Source: Chromera velia (lineage: Eukaryota; Sar; Chromeraceae). From it: DNA of 17,489 nucleotides. The notes under the pieces are model-generated. The model saw only the letters and a program-made list of their open reading frames with translations. It made no database searches and was not told the DNA's origin. The DNA is taken from assembly GCA_018398765.1 (NCBI GenBank), contig JAHBMJ010001686.1, forward strand, positions 1 to 17,489. The letters run 5' to 3'. The position numbers and the translations under genes are program-made. Below are positions 1 through 10,368 of the stretch, in pieces; position 1 is the first letter of the stretch, and the number at the start of each line of letters is the position of its first letter.

Positions 1-1490
1 ATAGATATGTCCCCTCCCCCGACTTTCCCCGACTGTTCTCCTGCCTTCCTGCCTGCCTGCCTGCCTACCTGTCTGTCCGCCTGTCTGCAGACACGTGAGT
101 CCGGGCACAGACGTTGTGAAGAACTTAGACGGAGCCCCGACGGCCGGATGGGTAGTGCCCCGACCCGCCGCGGTCCGGTCCGCTAGCTCCGGCTGACACG
201 TGCGTGCGTGCGTGTGCAATCAATCGCTCTTCGACCGTTGGCTGGCCTGGGCAGGGGGGGCGGTGTAGGCAGAAAGGAATTTGCATGGGATCTCCTCCCA
301 TTCGCGAGAAGGCTTAGGCTTTCAGGAAGAATTTTGATCGGAAATCAATTCAGTGGGGATCGAGGGCTGGGAACTCATAAATGGGTGGGCAGATGGGAAG
401 GGGGGGGGGGGACTTTTATCCACGGTCCGACAGGAAGGCAAAGAAAGCACTGTTCTTCCGGCCTGGTTCCGGCTCTGTCTGGGACTTATGAATTCTCGGC
501 GCATTGCATGGAATGAATTCGCTTCACGGCACCCGTTAGGCAGAAGGAAGCGGATCATTGAATCGATTAATTAACGAAAAAATGAAGGCGGTTTTCGTGC
601 GTTCGAGTTAAGAGGTCATTTCGAGATTTGAAAGAAGATCGTTCTGATCTGGTCGGGGAGTTCGGCGAGACGGTGCATGTCTGCGGAAGAGAACAGAGGA
701 AGAAGGGAAGAAACTTGCAGGTGTGAAAGGGTGAGTGACTCACAGTAGAGGGAATAAACACATTCTGATTCCTTGGAGGCGTCTCTCTCTTTGCGTGCAC
801 CTTTGCCCTCCCTAGCTCTGGTGATACGGATGGATGGATGGGTGAAACGCATGAGGGGGGAGAGAAGTCTGTCGGCCGGGGGACTCGAGAAGGGATTCAG
901 ATCCGGGGTGAATAGATGGATGGAGGCTGATTGAGGGGATTTTGTAAAGCAGTGAAGAAGCCGGAGACAAATTTTATTATGATACAGGCAGTCATGTGGA
1001 TGCCTGTCTATAGATAACGCAAGCTCCCGGCGAAGGTTCTCGAATATAATTCTGTGTCTCAGACTGTGGAAGTGGAAGCAGTCTTCTACAGCATTTTTTA
1101 GAAAGCCCCACAACCCAGAGGGTGGTGGCAGGAGGTCAAATGGAAGCTCAGGAGAAAACCTGATGGGCATCAGCGTCTTTGATGCCGAGACTTCCTTTTC
1201 CATCCAGAGGTTGAGCAATTTTAGAGCCTAGACACTGGCAGCAGTACGTGCACAATTCCAGTTGGATTTAGCAAGAGCTGCTTCCAGAGGTCTCTTTTCT
1301 TCCTCCCTCCCCCTCTCCCTCCCTCACTCTCCCCCTTCCTTTCTTCCATCCTGTCTTTTTTCTATGCTCCCTCCCTTCACGCTATTCCTCAAAATTTGGC
1401 TCGGATCGAATGTTGTGAAGACCACTCAGGCTGGCGGCGGCAACAGCATTCCCAACGGCAACATATGACAACATACATATACATCAGCAT
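1..1490. other. Left-hand non-coding stretch
   Basis: I see no convincing gene here. The stretch is of mixed composition, with CT-rich runs (about 1300-1380), short G runs (near 250 and 400) and GGAT-like tetranucleotides near 830 and 915. The longest open frame (200 codons, minus strand, 616-1218) has no recognisable domain, is rich in His, Ser and Leu, and looks like a chance opening. An unseen exon of a gene lying to the left cannot be excluded. Confidence 0.5.
41..88. repeat. Imperfect (CCTG)n microsatellite
   Basis: A run of CCTG units degrades rightwards into CTGT, CCTA and CCGC variants. It is an ordinary tetranucleotide repeat with no associated gene. Confidence 0.8.
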
Positions 1491-1993
1491 CCTGGTCATG
1501 CATATGACTACATATGACCATCATAGACCATCAATATACATCATTGCCATCATCCAATAATTAGGCGTCAAGGAACGGATAGACTAATTTCTAGCAATTG
1601 TTATACTGTGGTTCAAGCTCGGGTTCTAAGATGAATCGATGCGTATTATGTATATTAAGCGTACAACTTGAAACTCGTAGTAGCTTTCTGACTTTTATTC
1701 TAGCTGGCTTTAGAATAATTCTATAGTTTTAATTCACCGTATGATTCACCGCTTCAGTTTGATAGTACATTTTGTTTTTTAGTGCAGGGCTTAGAGATAT
1801 TCAATTAGAATGAAAACTTACTAGTACAGGATATGATCTAGAAGAACGAAAAAAAAAATAGAAATTATAAAGAAAGGCTCAGAAACTAGCTCAGAAAGAT
1901 GCAGCTAGGGCTGCAGGATGGCACTGCAAAAACTTACATGATATACAGTACGAACAGGAGGAATCAATTCAATTTGTTTATCAGATCGGCATT

Positions 1994-2202
1994 CTCGCTT
2001 AATTTTTTTTTTTTTTTGCCCGACGATGTTAAGTGACAAACAACTGTTATTCAAGTGCGCATAAGTGTTGTTTTGGTGTTGCACAAGTGTTGCTTAGCGG
2101 TGTTACACACACACACACACACACATACAAAAGAAAAAATAATTCAAGCTAATTCTGGTTTACTTTTTTTTTTTTTGCTGTGATACGCCTAGTCAAGAGG
2201 TG
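1994..2202 (+). repeat. Dispersed repeat, copy X (partner of the inverted copy at 14389-14601)
   Basis: The segment starts CTCGCTTAA followed by a T run, then carries a GATGTTA-GTGACAAACA block, a block of TGTTG/CAAGTGTTG motifs, a GGTTTACTTTT block and ends GCTGTGATACGCCTAG. The same succession of blocks is readable on the minus strand at 14389-14601 with many substitutions and small indels. An AC microsatellite (2105-2126) interrupts this copy. The element has no coding capacity, and its class is unknown; a non-autonomous transposon remnant is likely. Confidence 0.75.
2105..2126. repeat. (AC)n dinucleotide microsatellite
   Basis: A run of about eleven AC units lies inside dispersed repeat copy X and is absent from the corresponding place of the inverted copy, so it probably expanded after insertion. 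Confidence 0.85.
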
Positions 2203-2840
2203 CCATGGTAGTGATAATACCTGGATAATACAGAATTTTTGCTAGTGATAATACTCTTAGCAAAAAGAATGATCAAATGTGGAATAATTCATGAAAAACG
2301 CTTTATAAAAGACCGTTTGTTAGCTTAGCTATTAGCTGTTAATGATAGGTATGAAACATCTACATTCAGTCAAGCTGAGTCAACTTGCGATTTCATCGAT
2401 GCCGCTGAGACAGGATCGGACTAACTGTACAAAAGCATTCAAATCCAGGTGCACGATCGAAATGAGCACAAGAGTTCAAAAACAGCTCTAGAAGCAGCTG
2501 CATGCAACCGAGCCGTCCCTGTCTGCATGGAACAGTGGAACCTGAGACAACCTGAGGTTCTTCCAACGGCCTATGACGGTCACAGTCTCCTCCCACTTAA
2601 AGTTGACAGAAAGATCGAATGAAATCATTCCGACCTTATCCATGGAGAGAGTCTGGATACGCAGACGGTTCTCCAAGGATCAACAGACCCATCTGTGTGC
2701 GTCGCACCACCAATTAAGTACACTGACACTCGAGCAATAAGGATGTGAGGATCATTATACTGATGGACAAATGAATTAATAGATGGTTGAATGAACGTCT
2801 GAATTGATTGCTGGGTGGGGAATTCAACGGAGGAACAGAT

Positions 2841-3075
2841 GATGGATGGACGGACGGATGGACGGATGAATGGATGGACGGATGAATGGATGCATGGACG
2901 GATGAATGGATGGATGCATGGACGGATGAATGGATGCATGGACGGATGAATGGATGGATGCATGGACGGATGAATGGATGGATGGATGAATGGATGGATG
3001 GATGCATGGACGGATGAATGGATGGATGGACGGATGAATGGATGGATGGATGAATGGATGCATGGACGGATGAAT
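2841..3075. repeat. GGAT-type minisatellite with higher-order structure
   Basis: About 235 bp are built from the tetranucleotide GGAT and its variants GCAT, GGAC and GAAT. The variants recur in the order GCATGGACGGATGAATGG followed by one to three extra ATGG units, giving a higher-order unit of roughly 20-36 bp. Because the base unit is four nucleotides, all three frames of each strand stay open and give His-Pro-Ser/Ile-type or Met-Asp-Gly-Trp-type peptides. These open frames are artefacts of the repeat. Confidence 0.9.
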
Positions 3076-3456
3076 CGTCAGATAGGTCATGCACGGCGCT
3101 GCCTTCTGCCTACTGGAGGAGAGCTTTGGAGCCTTTTCTTAATTCTCTGTCTGTTCTTGTCTGTCACATGCCGTCGCTCCCAGAGGCTCTCCTTTTCTTC
3201 TCTTCCTTCTGCATGACTGAAACCAAACGAACAATCAACCAACCAACCGGCCACCCATTCATTCAATCCAGTCAGGCGAGTGCCCTTCCTCCCTCTTCCT
3301 GCAGCTCAGCGCACTCCATTGTCATGCTGCAGTGCAGCTCTCCGTCCTATGCGATCTCATCAGCGATCGAACCTGACAATCGGATCGATCGTTCATAAAT
3401 GAATCTTGTTTGCACATTCTTTCTTAATTTCTTCTCTGCTCTGCCTCCACTAGATC

Positions 3457-4134
3457 TCACACTTGTCGGCCCTTCTCATACGCTCTGTGCATGTGCAGAC
3501 CAAACTCGGAGGAGGTGGCCATGACCTTCATGAACTCCGAGTAGTGAATCCTGCCGTCTCCTGTCAGATCGTATTTCTTGAACAGAAGGTCCCGAATGGC
3601 CGGATTCTTCGCAATCACGGGAGACACCTCCCCCCCCTCCTCCGTCTCCACCAACCACTCCTCGAAAACGACCTTCTCGAATTCGTCTTTCGAGATGAAA
3701 CCCGACCGATCGAGGTCTATCGCGAGAAAAGCCTCGCGCAAACTCGAAAAGTGCTCATCCACTTTTGCTTTCACACGCATCAACACCTCATCGGCCGGTG
3801 TCACGGGTTCGAGCGCGTGTGCCTCCCACCCCCTCGCAATCTGAATTCTTGCAGCCGTCTCCGCCTCCCGGAGTCTGTCAAGAAATTCCGCCCAGGTGAT
3901 CACACCATTCCCTGTCGCATCGAACCGGGCAGCCAACATCTCCAAGTCATTGTCTGACAGCTCCAGACCAGGAAGGAGAGTCAGAAGGCTCTCCTTGAGG
4001 TCTCTCAAGGTGATCATCCCATTATTCGACCTGTCCAGCCCCCTGAAGGCTTGCTGCAGATTCCCGAAGCGTCTGTACAATTTCGACCGCAACATCTCCT
4101 CCACCTCATCAACACTTTTCACCATAGCCGGCAT
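3457..4134 (-). CDS. Four-EF-hand calcium-binding protein (calmodulin/centrin-like sensor)
   Basis: This intronless gene encodes 225 aa. Two pairs of EF-hands are visible, with loops starting at D34 (D-R-S-N-N-G, ending D45), D72 (D-A-T-G-N-G, ending E83), D140 (D-L-D-R-S-G, ending E151) and D189 (D-L-T-G-D-G, ending E200). All four keep Asp at position 1, Gly at 6, Ile at 8 and an acidic residue at 12, so all could bind calcium. EF1 ends in Asp instead of Glu, which usually favours weaker or Mg-tolerant binding. A linker of about 55 residues joins the two pairs, with an E-T-A-A-R-I-Q-I-A-R-G-W segment at 92-103 that may be helical or IQ-like. There is no signal peptide or membrane segment, so it is probably a cytosolic or cytoskeletal sensor. 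The start has A at -3. The target is unknown, and assignment to a named family such as centrin, calcineurin B or a CDPK fragment is not secure. Confidence 0.92.
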   Translation of the reverse strand: MPAMVKSVDEVEEMLRSKLYRRFGNLQQAFRGLDRSNNGMITLRDLKESLLTLLPGLELSDNDLEMLAARFDATGNGVITWAEFLDRLREAETAARIQIARGWEAHALEPVTPADEVLMRVKAKVDEHFSSLREAFLAIDLDRSGFISKDEFEKVVFEEWLVETEEGGEVSPVIAKNPAIRDLLFKKYDLTGDGRIHYSEFMKVMATSSEFGLHMHRAYEKGRQV

Positions 4135-5005
4135 CGTTGCAAGGAAGGTGAGTCACTGTGCGACCGTACGAAAGCACAGATGTATCAAAATTGAATCCCG
4201 CGTCTACTCCTCGACGCTCAACGTGGAGAAGCTCGTCAGACTGGGCCTTTAGCGGCAACTCGCTTGTTAAATTCCTTTACGGACAAACAAACGCTTAATT
4301 CGAGCTGTTCCTTTGACAGCTTCGACCACTCGACAATGAACAAATTTCGAGCTGAGGAGATTTCTGGAGTCCAGGTAGACATAGGTAGACAGCGTCAGTA
4401 TTAAGATGTAGTAAGAGCTGCCAAAGCACTCCGTCTATCTCCGTCTATACTCCGTCTCCATGCAGCCGAGACGGCAACCCATGCATGCATGCACGCATGC
4501 ATCCCGTCTACCATCGTCTACCCACGCATCGTCTACCCTCGTGCAAAAAAATGGACCGGCCTGCCTCAGTTAGGAGCTTGCGTTGAAACAGACTGCAGCC
4601 GGAGTACACAGACAGAGGTGTCTGTTCATGACAAAACGCCCTCACATTTTGAATGACCGAGCTTCTCTTGAAGCCTGTGTATATGGACCTCTCCCTGCAC
4701 AAAGTCCACTTTTCCGTGTTCGGATTTCAGTCACGCTGTCTCCCACAGGCTTCGCACAAAATTTGGCCATCTGCGGGTTTTTCTTGCGTATCTGTAGTCA
4801 TTGATTCTCGCCTCTTGCCCCTATATATCACGACCTCATACTTTTGGTACAGTTTTCTCGATCAGCTTCTCACTGAGGGAATTCAGTGAACAGCCGTCTC
4901 TTCTCGTGGCGGGCAGAGGGTCAAACGAAACCGAAGAGACAAAGAAGCAGAAGGTTTGCGGTGACGCACAGCCAGCTGCTGCAGGCTCAACGAAAGGAAA
5001 AGAAA
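4135..5005. promoter_or_regulatory. Divergent intergenic region between the EF-hand gene and the acidic-tract gene
   Basis: About 870 bp separate two genes transcribed away from each other, so both promoters should lie here. I see no clear TATA box; a TATATA run at 4823-4828 is the only candidate, about 180 bp upstream of the plus-strand start. The stretch contains a cluster of CGTCTA hexamers (annotated separately) and an ATGCATGC-type palindrome run near 4482-4501. Plus-strand open frames starting at 4886 continue in frame into the downstream CDS, so a start upstream of 5006 is possible. Confidence 0.45.
4375..4535. promoter_or_regulatory. Cluster of CGTCTA / GTAGAC hexamers
   Basis: CGTCTA occurs at 4432, 4442, 4505, 4515 and 4530, CGTCTC at 4453, and the reverse-type GTAGAC at 4375 and 4385. 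Several copies are 10 bp apart (4432/4442, 4505/4515, 4375/4385), about one helical turn. It may be a regulatory array in the divergent promoter or a degenerate short repeat; no binding protein is known to me. Confidence 0.3.
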
Positions 5006-7502
5006 ATGGGTACCGCTGTGGTGGTTGACTTAGACGTGTCGAATGAGCACTTGAAAGATTTGCTGCACAGAGAGGGGGTGGTGGAGGCCTCGTGCTCCCG
5101 TCTCTTCGACACTCTGGAGGATTGGCACCCGGGCGCGTACTTCAGAGTCCTCTCGGTGTGCAGAGACGCCAATTCTCTCGTGTGCAAGGGTGTGCGTGTG
5201 GGGGGAGAGGGGGACGGAGACGGAGACGGTTCTGCTGTTCGGCGCCTGGTTCCCGTCTCCAGGCCTCCAGTCTGGCTGCCTGTGTGCAATTGTGCCAACA
5301 AGATCCCTGCGCTTTCGCCTCTCTCCTCAGACTTTCACGTTCTGGCTTTGGACCATGAGGAGGGGGGGGGAGAGGAGGAGGTCTTGTTCGAGGCAGCAGA
5401 CGCGGAGACGGAGGAAGCGGGCGTGGATCCTCAAGAGATGTGGTGGGTGGGTGGGTCCGGGGGGTGGGGGTAAAGACTGTTTCTCTCTTCCGTGCGTTTG
5501 TTTGTTTCTGTATGGGTAATGATTTTGGCACGAGCAGCACGGTCGAGATAGCGAGCGAGGAGATCTTTGAGAATTGGTCCCTCTGGGATTTCTTTTCATT
5601 CTTTTGGTCTTTTATTTTCTTTTCGTTCTCTGTGATTTGTTCTTTTCATTCGTTTCGGTCTTTTTTTTTCTGTTCATTCTCTGCGGTTTGTTATTTTCAT
5701 TCGTTTTGGTCTTTTCTTTTCTTTTCATTCTCTGTGATCTGTTCCGTTCGTTTCGGTCCCCTTTGTGTTTATTTGTATGAAAAAGCAATCAACCATGCAT
5801 TTTCTTCTTTGAAGGGACCTCCCATAGAGAGATGTGGTCGGTCGGTCGAATCTCCGAGATGTCAATGCTTCCTTCTGTCCTGCTTGGTGTTTGCTCTCAC
5901 CTTTTCCTTGCTTGCCCTTTTCTGTGTCTTCTTGTTTGTTTGTGTGTTTTTTTGTTTGTTTGTTCCTTCCTTCCTCCCTCCCTTCCCTCCCTTTATTTTC
6001 TTTGCTCTGCTCCCAAGTCTTTCTTCCAGAAAAACGCTTAGCGTTTCCTTTGTGTTAGTACAACAAAACACATTTTGTGCCCCCCCCCCTTCCCTTGCAC
6101 ATGCACTGCCAGGTCTGTGGAGGAAATCCTCGAGCGCCTGTGGATAGAGGCGGGAGGTTCTGAGAGGTCCCACGCAGGTCTCCAGATGTTCTCCCCGATG
6201 GATGAAGTCTCTAGGACAATCAAGAGAGTGGATCTCGAGGGGGAAATGGAGAACAAAGAAGAGAAAGAAGAGAAAGAAGAAAAAGAAGAGGAAGAAGAGA
6301 AGGAGGAGGAAGAAGAGAAAGATGAAGAGATGGGGGTTGAAGAGCAGCAGCATGAACCGGAACAGGAACAGAGAGAGGGGGAGGACGATGAAGAGGACGA
6401 GGAAGAGGAAGAGATGGGGGAAAGAACGGTTTCCTCCTCCTTCACAGATCTCGGCGTGTCAGAAGCACAGCTGGGGATAAAGCAGACCCTAGTTGTGTTT
6501 TGGATTACAGACGCGAAGAGATTTCAGGAAAGACCGAAAAGGAGAAAAAGAGAAACCCCCGAATCCGAATCTTCTCCTCTTTCTGAGATAGAGACGGACT
6601 CCTGTATCCCCCCCTTTCTCCCCTCTGTCAAAATTGAGCTTGTCCAATTAGACCCCTGTGGGAAGAAAGAAACGCAAGCAGATGAATTCGAAGAGCCCAG
6701 CGTGACAGAATCCGATTCTACTTCTCCTCTGTCTGTCCATAGAATCAAATTCCGGTCAGTAGAAAGTGACGGTGAGGAAAAGAAAAGCGCGCAGACGCTT
6801 TCTGATTTTCTTGTCCGCCGTCTCGGACAGGTTCTCCCTGCCACCGACCACCGTCTCCACCTGGGTCTCCTACCCGAAACTCCTTCTTATAGTATCCGTC
6901 TGCAACCCGATGTCTCCGTCGAGCCCCTCCGTTCCCTCTCCTTCCTGCCCTCCAAAATGGAAATCGTTGGTTGTCTCCACAAATCTGCCTTTGCCGTTGC
7001 TCCCATCGTCTCCCGTCGCGTTGTGCATGTGCCCGTATGGGATTTCGGTCCCGAGGCAGAGGAGAGGGACAACGCGGACAGACTCGAGAAGGCAATGCAA
7101 GAGCCGTCTCTTGAGGCAAGGCAGATCGCGCAGTTGTTGGCAGGGGAACAGAAGGTGCAGGACGCGAAGTGGAGGGCCGAGCTAGAGTCCTCGGGGCTCC
7201 CTGAGGTCCTGCAGATCGCTCTGGATCAGGAGAGGCATCTGGCGAGACACCCGGCTGCCTCAATGCTCTTCTGCATGACCGCAGCCCTGTCGAGAACGGA
7301 CCAGAAACTACTGTTGCGAGTGGCACCCCTGCCACCAGAAGAGACAGACGGAGGGGAGGAAAGAGCTGCGAAGAGACGGGCAGTGGAAAGGGGGGCAGAC
7401 AAAGACGATGGAGGAGAGAAGGAAAGTCTTGCGTTTCTCCGAGCACTGCCTGTGGGGAGGCAGCAAGTGCTGGTGGTGGACTTTGTCGACCCTTGCTGGT
7501 GA
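5006..7502 (+). CDS. Unrecognised two-exon protein with central acidic tract (608 aa)
   Basis: I join exon 1 (5006-5442) to exon 2 (6113-7502). The donor GTGGGT at 5443 and acceptor TGCCAG ending 6112 are the only nearby pair that keep frame, giving ...QEM-W-SVEEIL... across the junction; total 1827 nt, exactly 609 codons with the stop. The start ATG at 5006 has A at -3; the frame is open upstream to 4886, so a longer N-terminus is possible. I do not recognise the family. Residues 1-145 look folded, with Cys-rich V-C-N-C-A-N near residues 97-102. Residues about 187-250 are an almost pure Glu/Lys then Glu/Asp tract encoded by GAA/GAG repeats. A basic patch R-P-K-R-R-K-R follows at about 284-290 and could be a nuclear localisation signal. 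The C-terminal 330 residues mix hydrophobic segments with helical charged stretches. No signal peptide or membrane span is evident. A nuclear or chromatin role is only a guess from the acidic and basic tracts. Confidence 0.68.
5443..6112 (+). other. Intron of the acidic-tract gene
   Basis: This 670-nt intron runs from GTGGGT to TGCCAG. It is pyrimidine-rich on the sense strand almost throughout, includes a roughly 50-bp T-rich tandem repeat and a C run directly before the acceptor region (about 6081-6093). All open frames inside it (Phe/Ser/Cys/Leu-rich) are products of the T-rich composition. Confidence 0.65.
5593..5760. repeat. T-rich tandem repeat, unit about 50 bp, three copies plus a partial
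   Basis: Units begin TTTTCATTC at 5593, 5643 and 5694, each followed by GTTT(T/C)GGTC, a T/C run and TTCTCTG-G-TTTGTT-type endings. A partial fourth unit, GTTCGTTTCGGTC, lies near 5745. The spacing is 50 and 51 bp. It lies wholly in the intron and probably lengthens the pyrimidine-rich intron by slippage. Confidence 0.8.
6247..6420 (+). repeat. Coding GAA/GAG purine tract encoding the acidic region
   Basis: The sense strand is almost purely purine here and encodes the Glu/Lys and Glu/Asp tract of the two-exon protein. Because it stays in frame within a long open frame that continues on both sides with normal composition, I regard it as translated. Confidence 0.75.
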
Positions 7503-7635
7503 CCAAACAAGCTGCCATGCAGAGGCGCAAACATGTTTTTCAGACAAAGGCATGCAACCGCTGTGGCACAATGGCAATCGACACCAATCGTTATACGCTG
7601 TACGTAGCGCCAGGACCACGGCCAGGTCACGCTTG

Positions 7636-7697
7636 TAAAGTTTTTGGTTACTTGCACACACCCAGGCATATACATTATAATCCCCCCCCCCCTCCCG
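7636..7697 (+). repeat. C-run dispersed repeat, copy 1
   Basis: AAAGTTTTTGGTTACTT, then a CCCAGGCATATACATTA block, then a run of about 13 C. The same order, AAAGATTTTTGGTAACTT, CCCAGTTACATTAGGCGG and a C run, is seen at 14257-14315, and a related copy lies inverted at 14990-15045. It is probably the end of an interspersed element that lies in the 3' flank of the two-exon gene. Confidence 0.6.
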
Positions 7698-8327
7698 AAA
7701 ATTTTTTCTCACCAAAAATATAAAAAAATTACCGTAATAGTTAGTAATAGTAGTAAAGCCAGGGAGCTTAATTAGCATTCTAGCTGGAGTTACGCATCCT
7801 CTCACTCATTCACTAACTAATTAACTAATTATATATAGCAAGGTTTTCAATCAGGTTTTAACCTAATCTACTAGCTAATTTAACTTTAATTGATTGATTG
7901 ATTGACTGATAATTCAAAAACTATCTATAGGTTAGGCTATACTGAGTCATTTAGGATTAGGATTATAATTCCGATTTATGTCCAGAGGATTGGCTTCCCG
8001 CCTCAATGCCGAATGTCCAATGTGCAGTTTCTAAGGAAAGCGCGCCTAGACGCATCAGACGTTCCTGGCCTTTATTAGGGATGCCCATCTATCACCCTCT
8101 ATATAAAGAGAATCTTAGTAAATTGCTAATCATTCAAATGTTTGATAACAGTTTTTTTAGCAGTTATAAATTTTATAATCATATAGATTGGTGATAGAGC
8201 AAGCTGATTTGATGATTGAGGTTTTTGTTATGCATGCCGCGTCCCCATATATGAGGGGCGGATCTATAGCCTATATAGTCTGTCTAAAGGTTCCGGTATA
8301 CGTTCGTCCCGTTAGTTTGTGATTTTT

Positions 8328-8408
8328 CCGCGCGCGGCGGTGGCGCGGCGGCGGCGCGGCTCCATGCACCATGCATGCATGACAAATTTCCTCATGCATG
8401 CATGCATG
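8328..8408. promoter_or_regulatory. CpG-rich block followed by ATGCATGC palindrome runs
   Basis: In an otherwise AT-rich region, 8328-8360 is almost pure C/G built of GCGCGGCGGC units and preceded by TTTTT. It is followed by ATGCATGCATG at 8371-8381 and a 16-base CATG repeat at 8393-8408. It lies about 400-480 bp upstream of the exchanger start codon. The TTTTCCGCGC edge resembles an E2F-type site, but a role as promoter is inference only. Confidence 0.3.
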
Positions 8409-8809
8409 AATTAAAACAAATTATAATAAAGAGCTATATTTAACGGTCCATCAATGTCCATCATGCAGCTATATACACAGATCGATTGAATGAGTCACCC
8501 AGTTTGCCGCACTCCCTTAATTGTTCCTCCTCAAAGACTCCCCTGATTCCCGCTTGATGCCTTCGGTGCAGACGCCCAACTAAATGCACACGGTCGGATG
8601 AAGCTTCAATCAACTAACTCTCATTTGTACAGCAGTCTCAGGTCCAGCCGGTTCAGATGCATGCACGAAAGCAGACAGAGAGTACCAAGCTAAAGGAAGT
8701 AGGGGACATCCTACATTGATTTAATTGAGAACTTGCTTCGCTTCTCAAGCTTCACCTTCTCAGTCTGTCCACGTCTTCAAATTGGAATAGACAGAGACAG
8801 ACCGCAGCA

Positions 8810-10334
8810 ATGTCCATAAAGAAACGCATTTCTCCTTGTCTTTCTGTTCTACTGCTACTTAGCTTCCTCTCTGTACTGGATTTGCCATGCGTTCTTTGTA
8901 GCAAGAGCAGAGAGAACACGGAAGCAGGGGACTTCCTCGCAGGTACAGAAACAAGACCAGCAAGCGGAAGTCGAAGGGAAACCACCTCCTTGTCTCCCCA
9001 AGAGCCAAAGCCCTTGTCTTTCTTTTTCGAATTGGGAGAGGCTGTAGAAAAAAATGGCCCAAGAAGCAAGACATCGCAAGGCCCTGCAGAGTCAGTGCTC
9101 CTGAGCACAGCAAAAGCTACAAGCGAGAAAGAACAAGTACAAGAGCAAGAGCAAGAAGAAGAGGGGGAACCCAAATCCCCTCTTCCCTTCCTCATTGACC
9201 GGACAAGAAGTGCAGATGAGAAGGCATGGCAGCCCCTGGCATGCGACAGGGTGGCCTCGCTGGACCCTGAAGAGAGGTCAGTGAGGGTGAGTGCCTCGGA
9301 GGGTGCTATGCATGCACATGTAAGGAGTGATCATATTCTTGTGCCCGTCCGTTCTTTCCCCTGCATGGACCACAGGAGAAGCACATTGTTTACTGCTCCT
9401 CTCAAAAGTTTGCAAAAAGAAAGAGTGAATGCCGTGCGCACTGAAAAGGTGGCCACGTGTCTGTGCCTGTCGCGTCAGTAAGAGAGGGGCTCAAAAGAGT
9501 CAAAAAATGAAGGCAAATGGATGGAAGCAAAGACAGGAAGGAGAGGGGATGGGGCATCTGAAATCAAGAACAGATCTCTCCGAATAACCGCTGCAATTGA
9601 CATTGATCATATGAACGTAGAAGCTTTCTGCTCTTCGCTTGTGTCTAAGGAAAAAGAAAAACAATTAACTCCAGACACGAATGACTGCATTCCAAAATTG
9701 CACTCGATCACTGCATGATGCAGATGTGAGACCGCCATGAGATGCGACGACGAAAAAAAGGAGTCTGAAATTCCGTACCTGACTCTATCCCATTGCGTTC
9801 TGGTGGACCCTGGGTGGATCTGTTTCTGTCTCAGTCTCTGTTTCTTCTTCTGGTTGGGCGCTCTGAGCCTTCTCGCAGAGGCCCATCTCTGTCCAGCACT
9901 CATCAAAACTTCAGACGCTCTCAAACTCTCCGAAGGGACTGCAGGGGCAACAGGTGAGTGTATTTATTTTATTTTCATACATACATAATATTATTTTTCT
10001 GTATGAAAAAAAGTGCAAAACTTCAGACGCTCTCAAACTCTCCGAAGGGACTGCAGGGGCAACAGGTGAGACGGCCGGTGTAGGTGCATGCGTTTGAGTG
10101 TATGTTGCATGGTCTTGCGAGGGTGATTTTGTCTGTCTGTCTGTCTTTCTGTCGGTCTGTTTTTGAAAAGGAGGGAGAAGAAAAAGAAACAGATTGTCTG
10201 TCTGTCTGTCTGTCTGTGAAGTGAAGAAAAGACGATATTGTCTCTCTGTCTGTCTGTCTGTCCGTCTATGAAGTGAAGAAAAGACGATATTGTCTGTCTG
10301 TCTGTCTGTGAAGTGAAGTGAAGAAAAGACGATA

Positions 10335-10368
<34 letters not shown>

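Larger units (their letters stand above)
1491..2840. other. AT-rich intergenic stretch
   Basis: This stretch is AT-rich with A/T homopolymers (near 1849, 2003 and 2165), an AC dinucleotide run and stop codons in all frames. It contains one copy of a dispersed repeat, annotated separately. I see no gene, RNA gene or recognisable promoter in it. Confidence 0.6.
7503..8809. other. AT-rich intergenic region upstream of the exchanger gene
   Basis: I see no gene here. The first 200 bp after the stop codon include a copy of a C-run repeat (7636-7697). From 7730 to 8270 the sequence is very AT-rich with short TAAT, TTGATTGA and TATA-type runs. A compact CpG block followed by ATGCATGC palindromes lies at 8328-8408. 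The last 400 bp, more balanced in composition, are the likely promoter and 5' leader of the exchanger gene; no TATA box or other defined element stands out there. Confidence 0.5.

Noticed and set aside
616-1218. 200-codon minus-strand open frame
   Set aside because: No recognisable domain, composition dominated by Ser, Leu and His, no supporting splice or conservation signal; probably chance.
2714-3094. Open frames encoding His-Pro-Ser/Ile repeats (minus) and Met-Asp-Gly-Trp repeats (plus)
   Set aside because: Generated by the four-base GGAT minisatellite, which keeps every frame open on both strands.
3463-3957. 164-codon plus-strand open frame opposite the EF-hand gene
   Set aside because: It is a shadow of the minus-strand gene, whose four complete EF-hand loops make the coding strand clear.
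5759-5800. Possible sixth palindromic insert in the intron of the two-exon gene (TTTGTATGAAAAAGC)
   Set aside because: Only one arm-like motif is present, without a left end or flanking direct duplication.
5440-6147. 235-codon open frame rich in Phe, Ser and Leu, resembling a membrane protein
   Set aside because: It arises from the T/C-rich intron of the two-exon gene, including a 50-bp tandem repeat; the apparent hydrophobic helices reflect base composition.
6745-7530. 261-codon minus-strand open frame opposite exon 2 of the acidic-tract gene
   Set aside because: Pro/Arg/Ser-rich shadow frame with no domain; the plus frame is longer and phase-compatible with exon 1.
8393-8408. CRISPR-like or origin-like meaning for the ATGCATGC runs
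   Set aside because: Plain short tandem palindromes; no spacers, no regular array, and a eukaryotic context.
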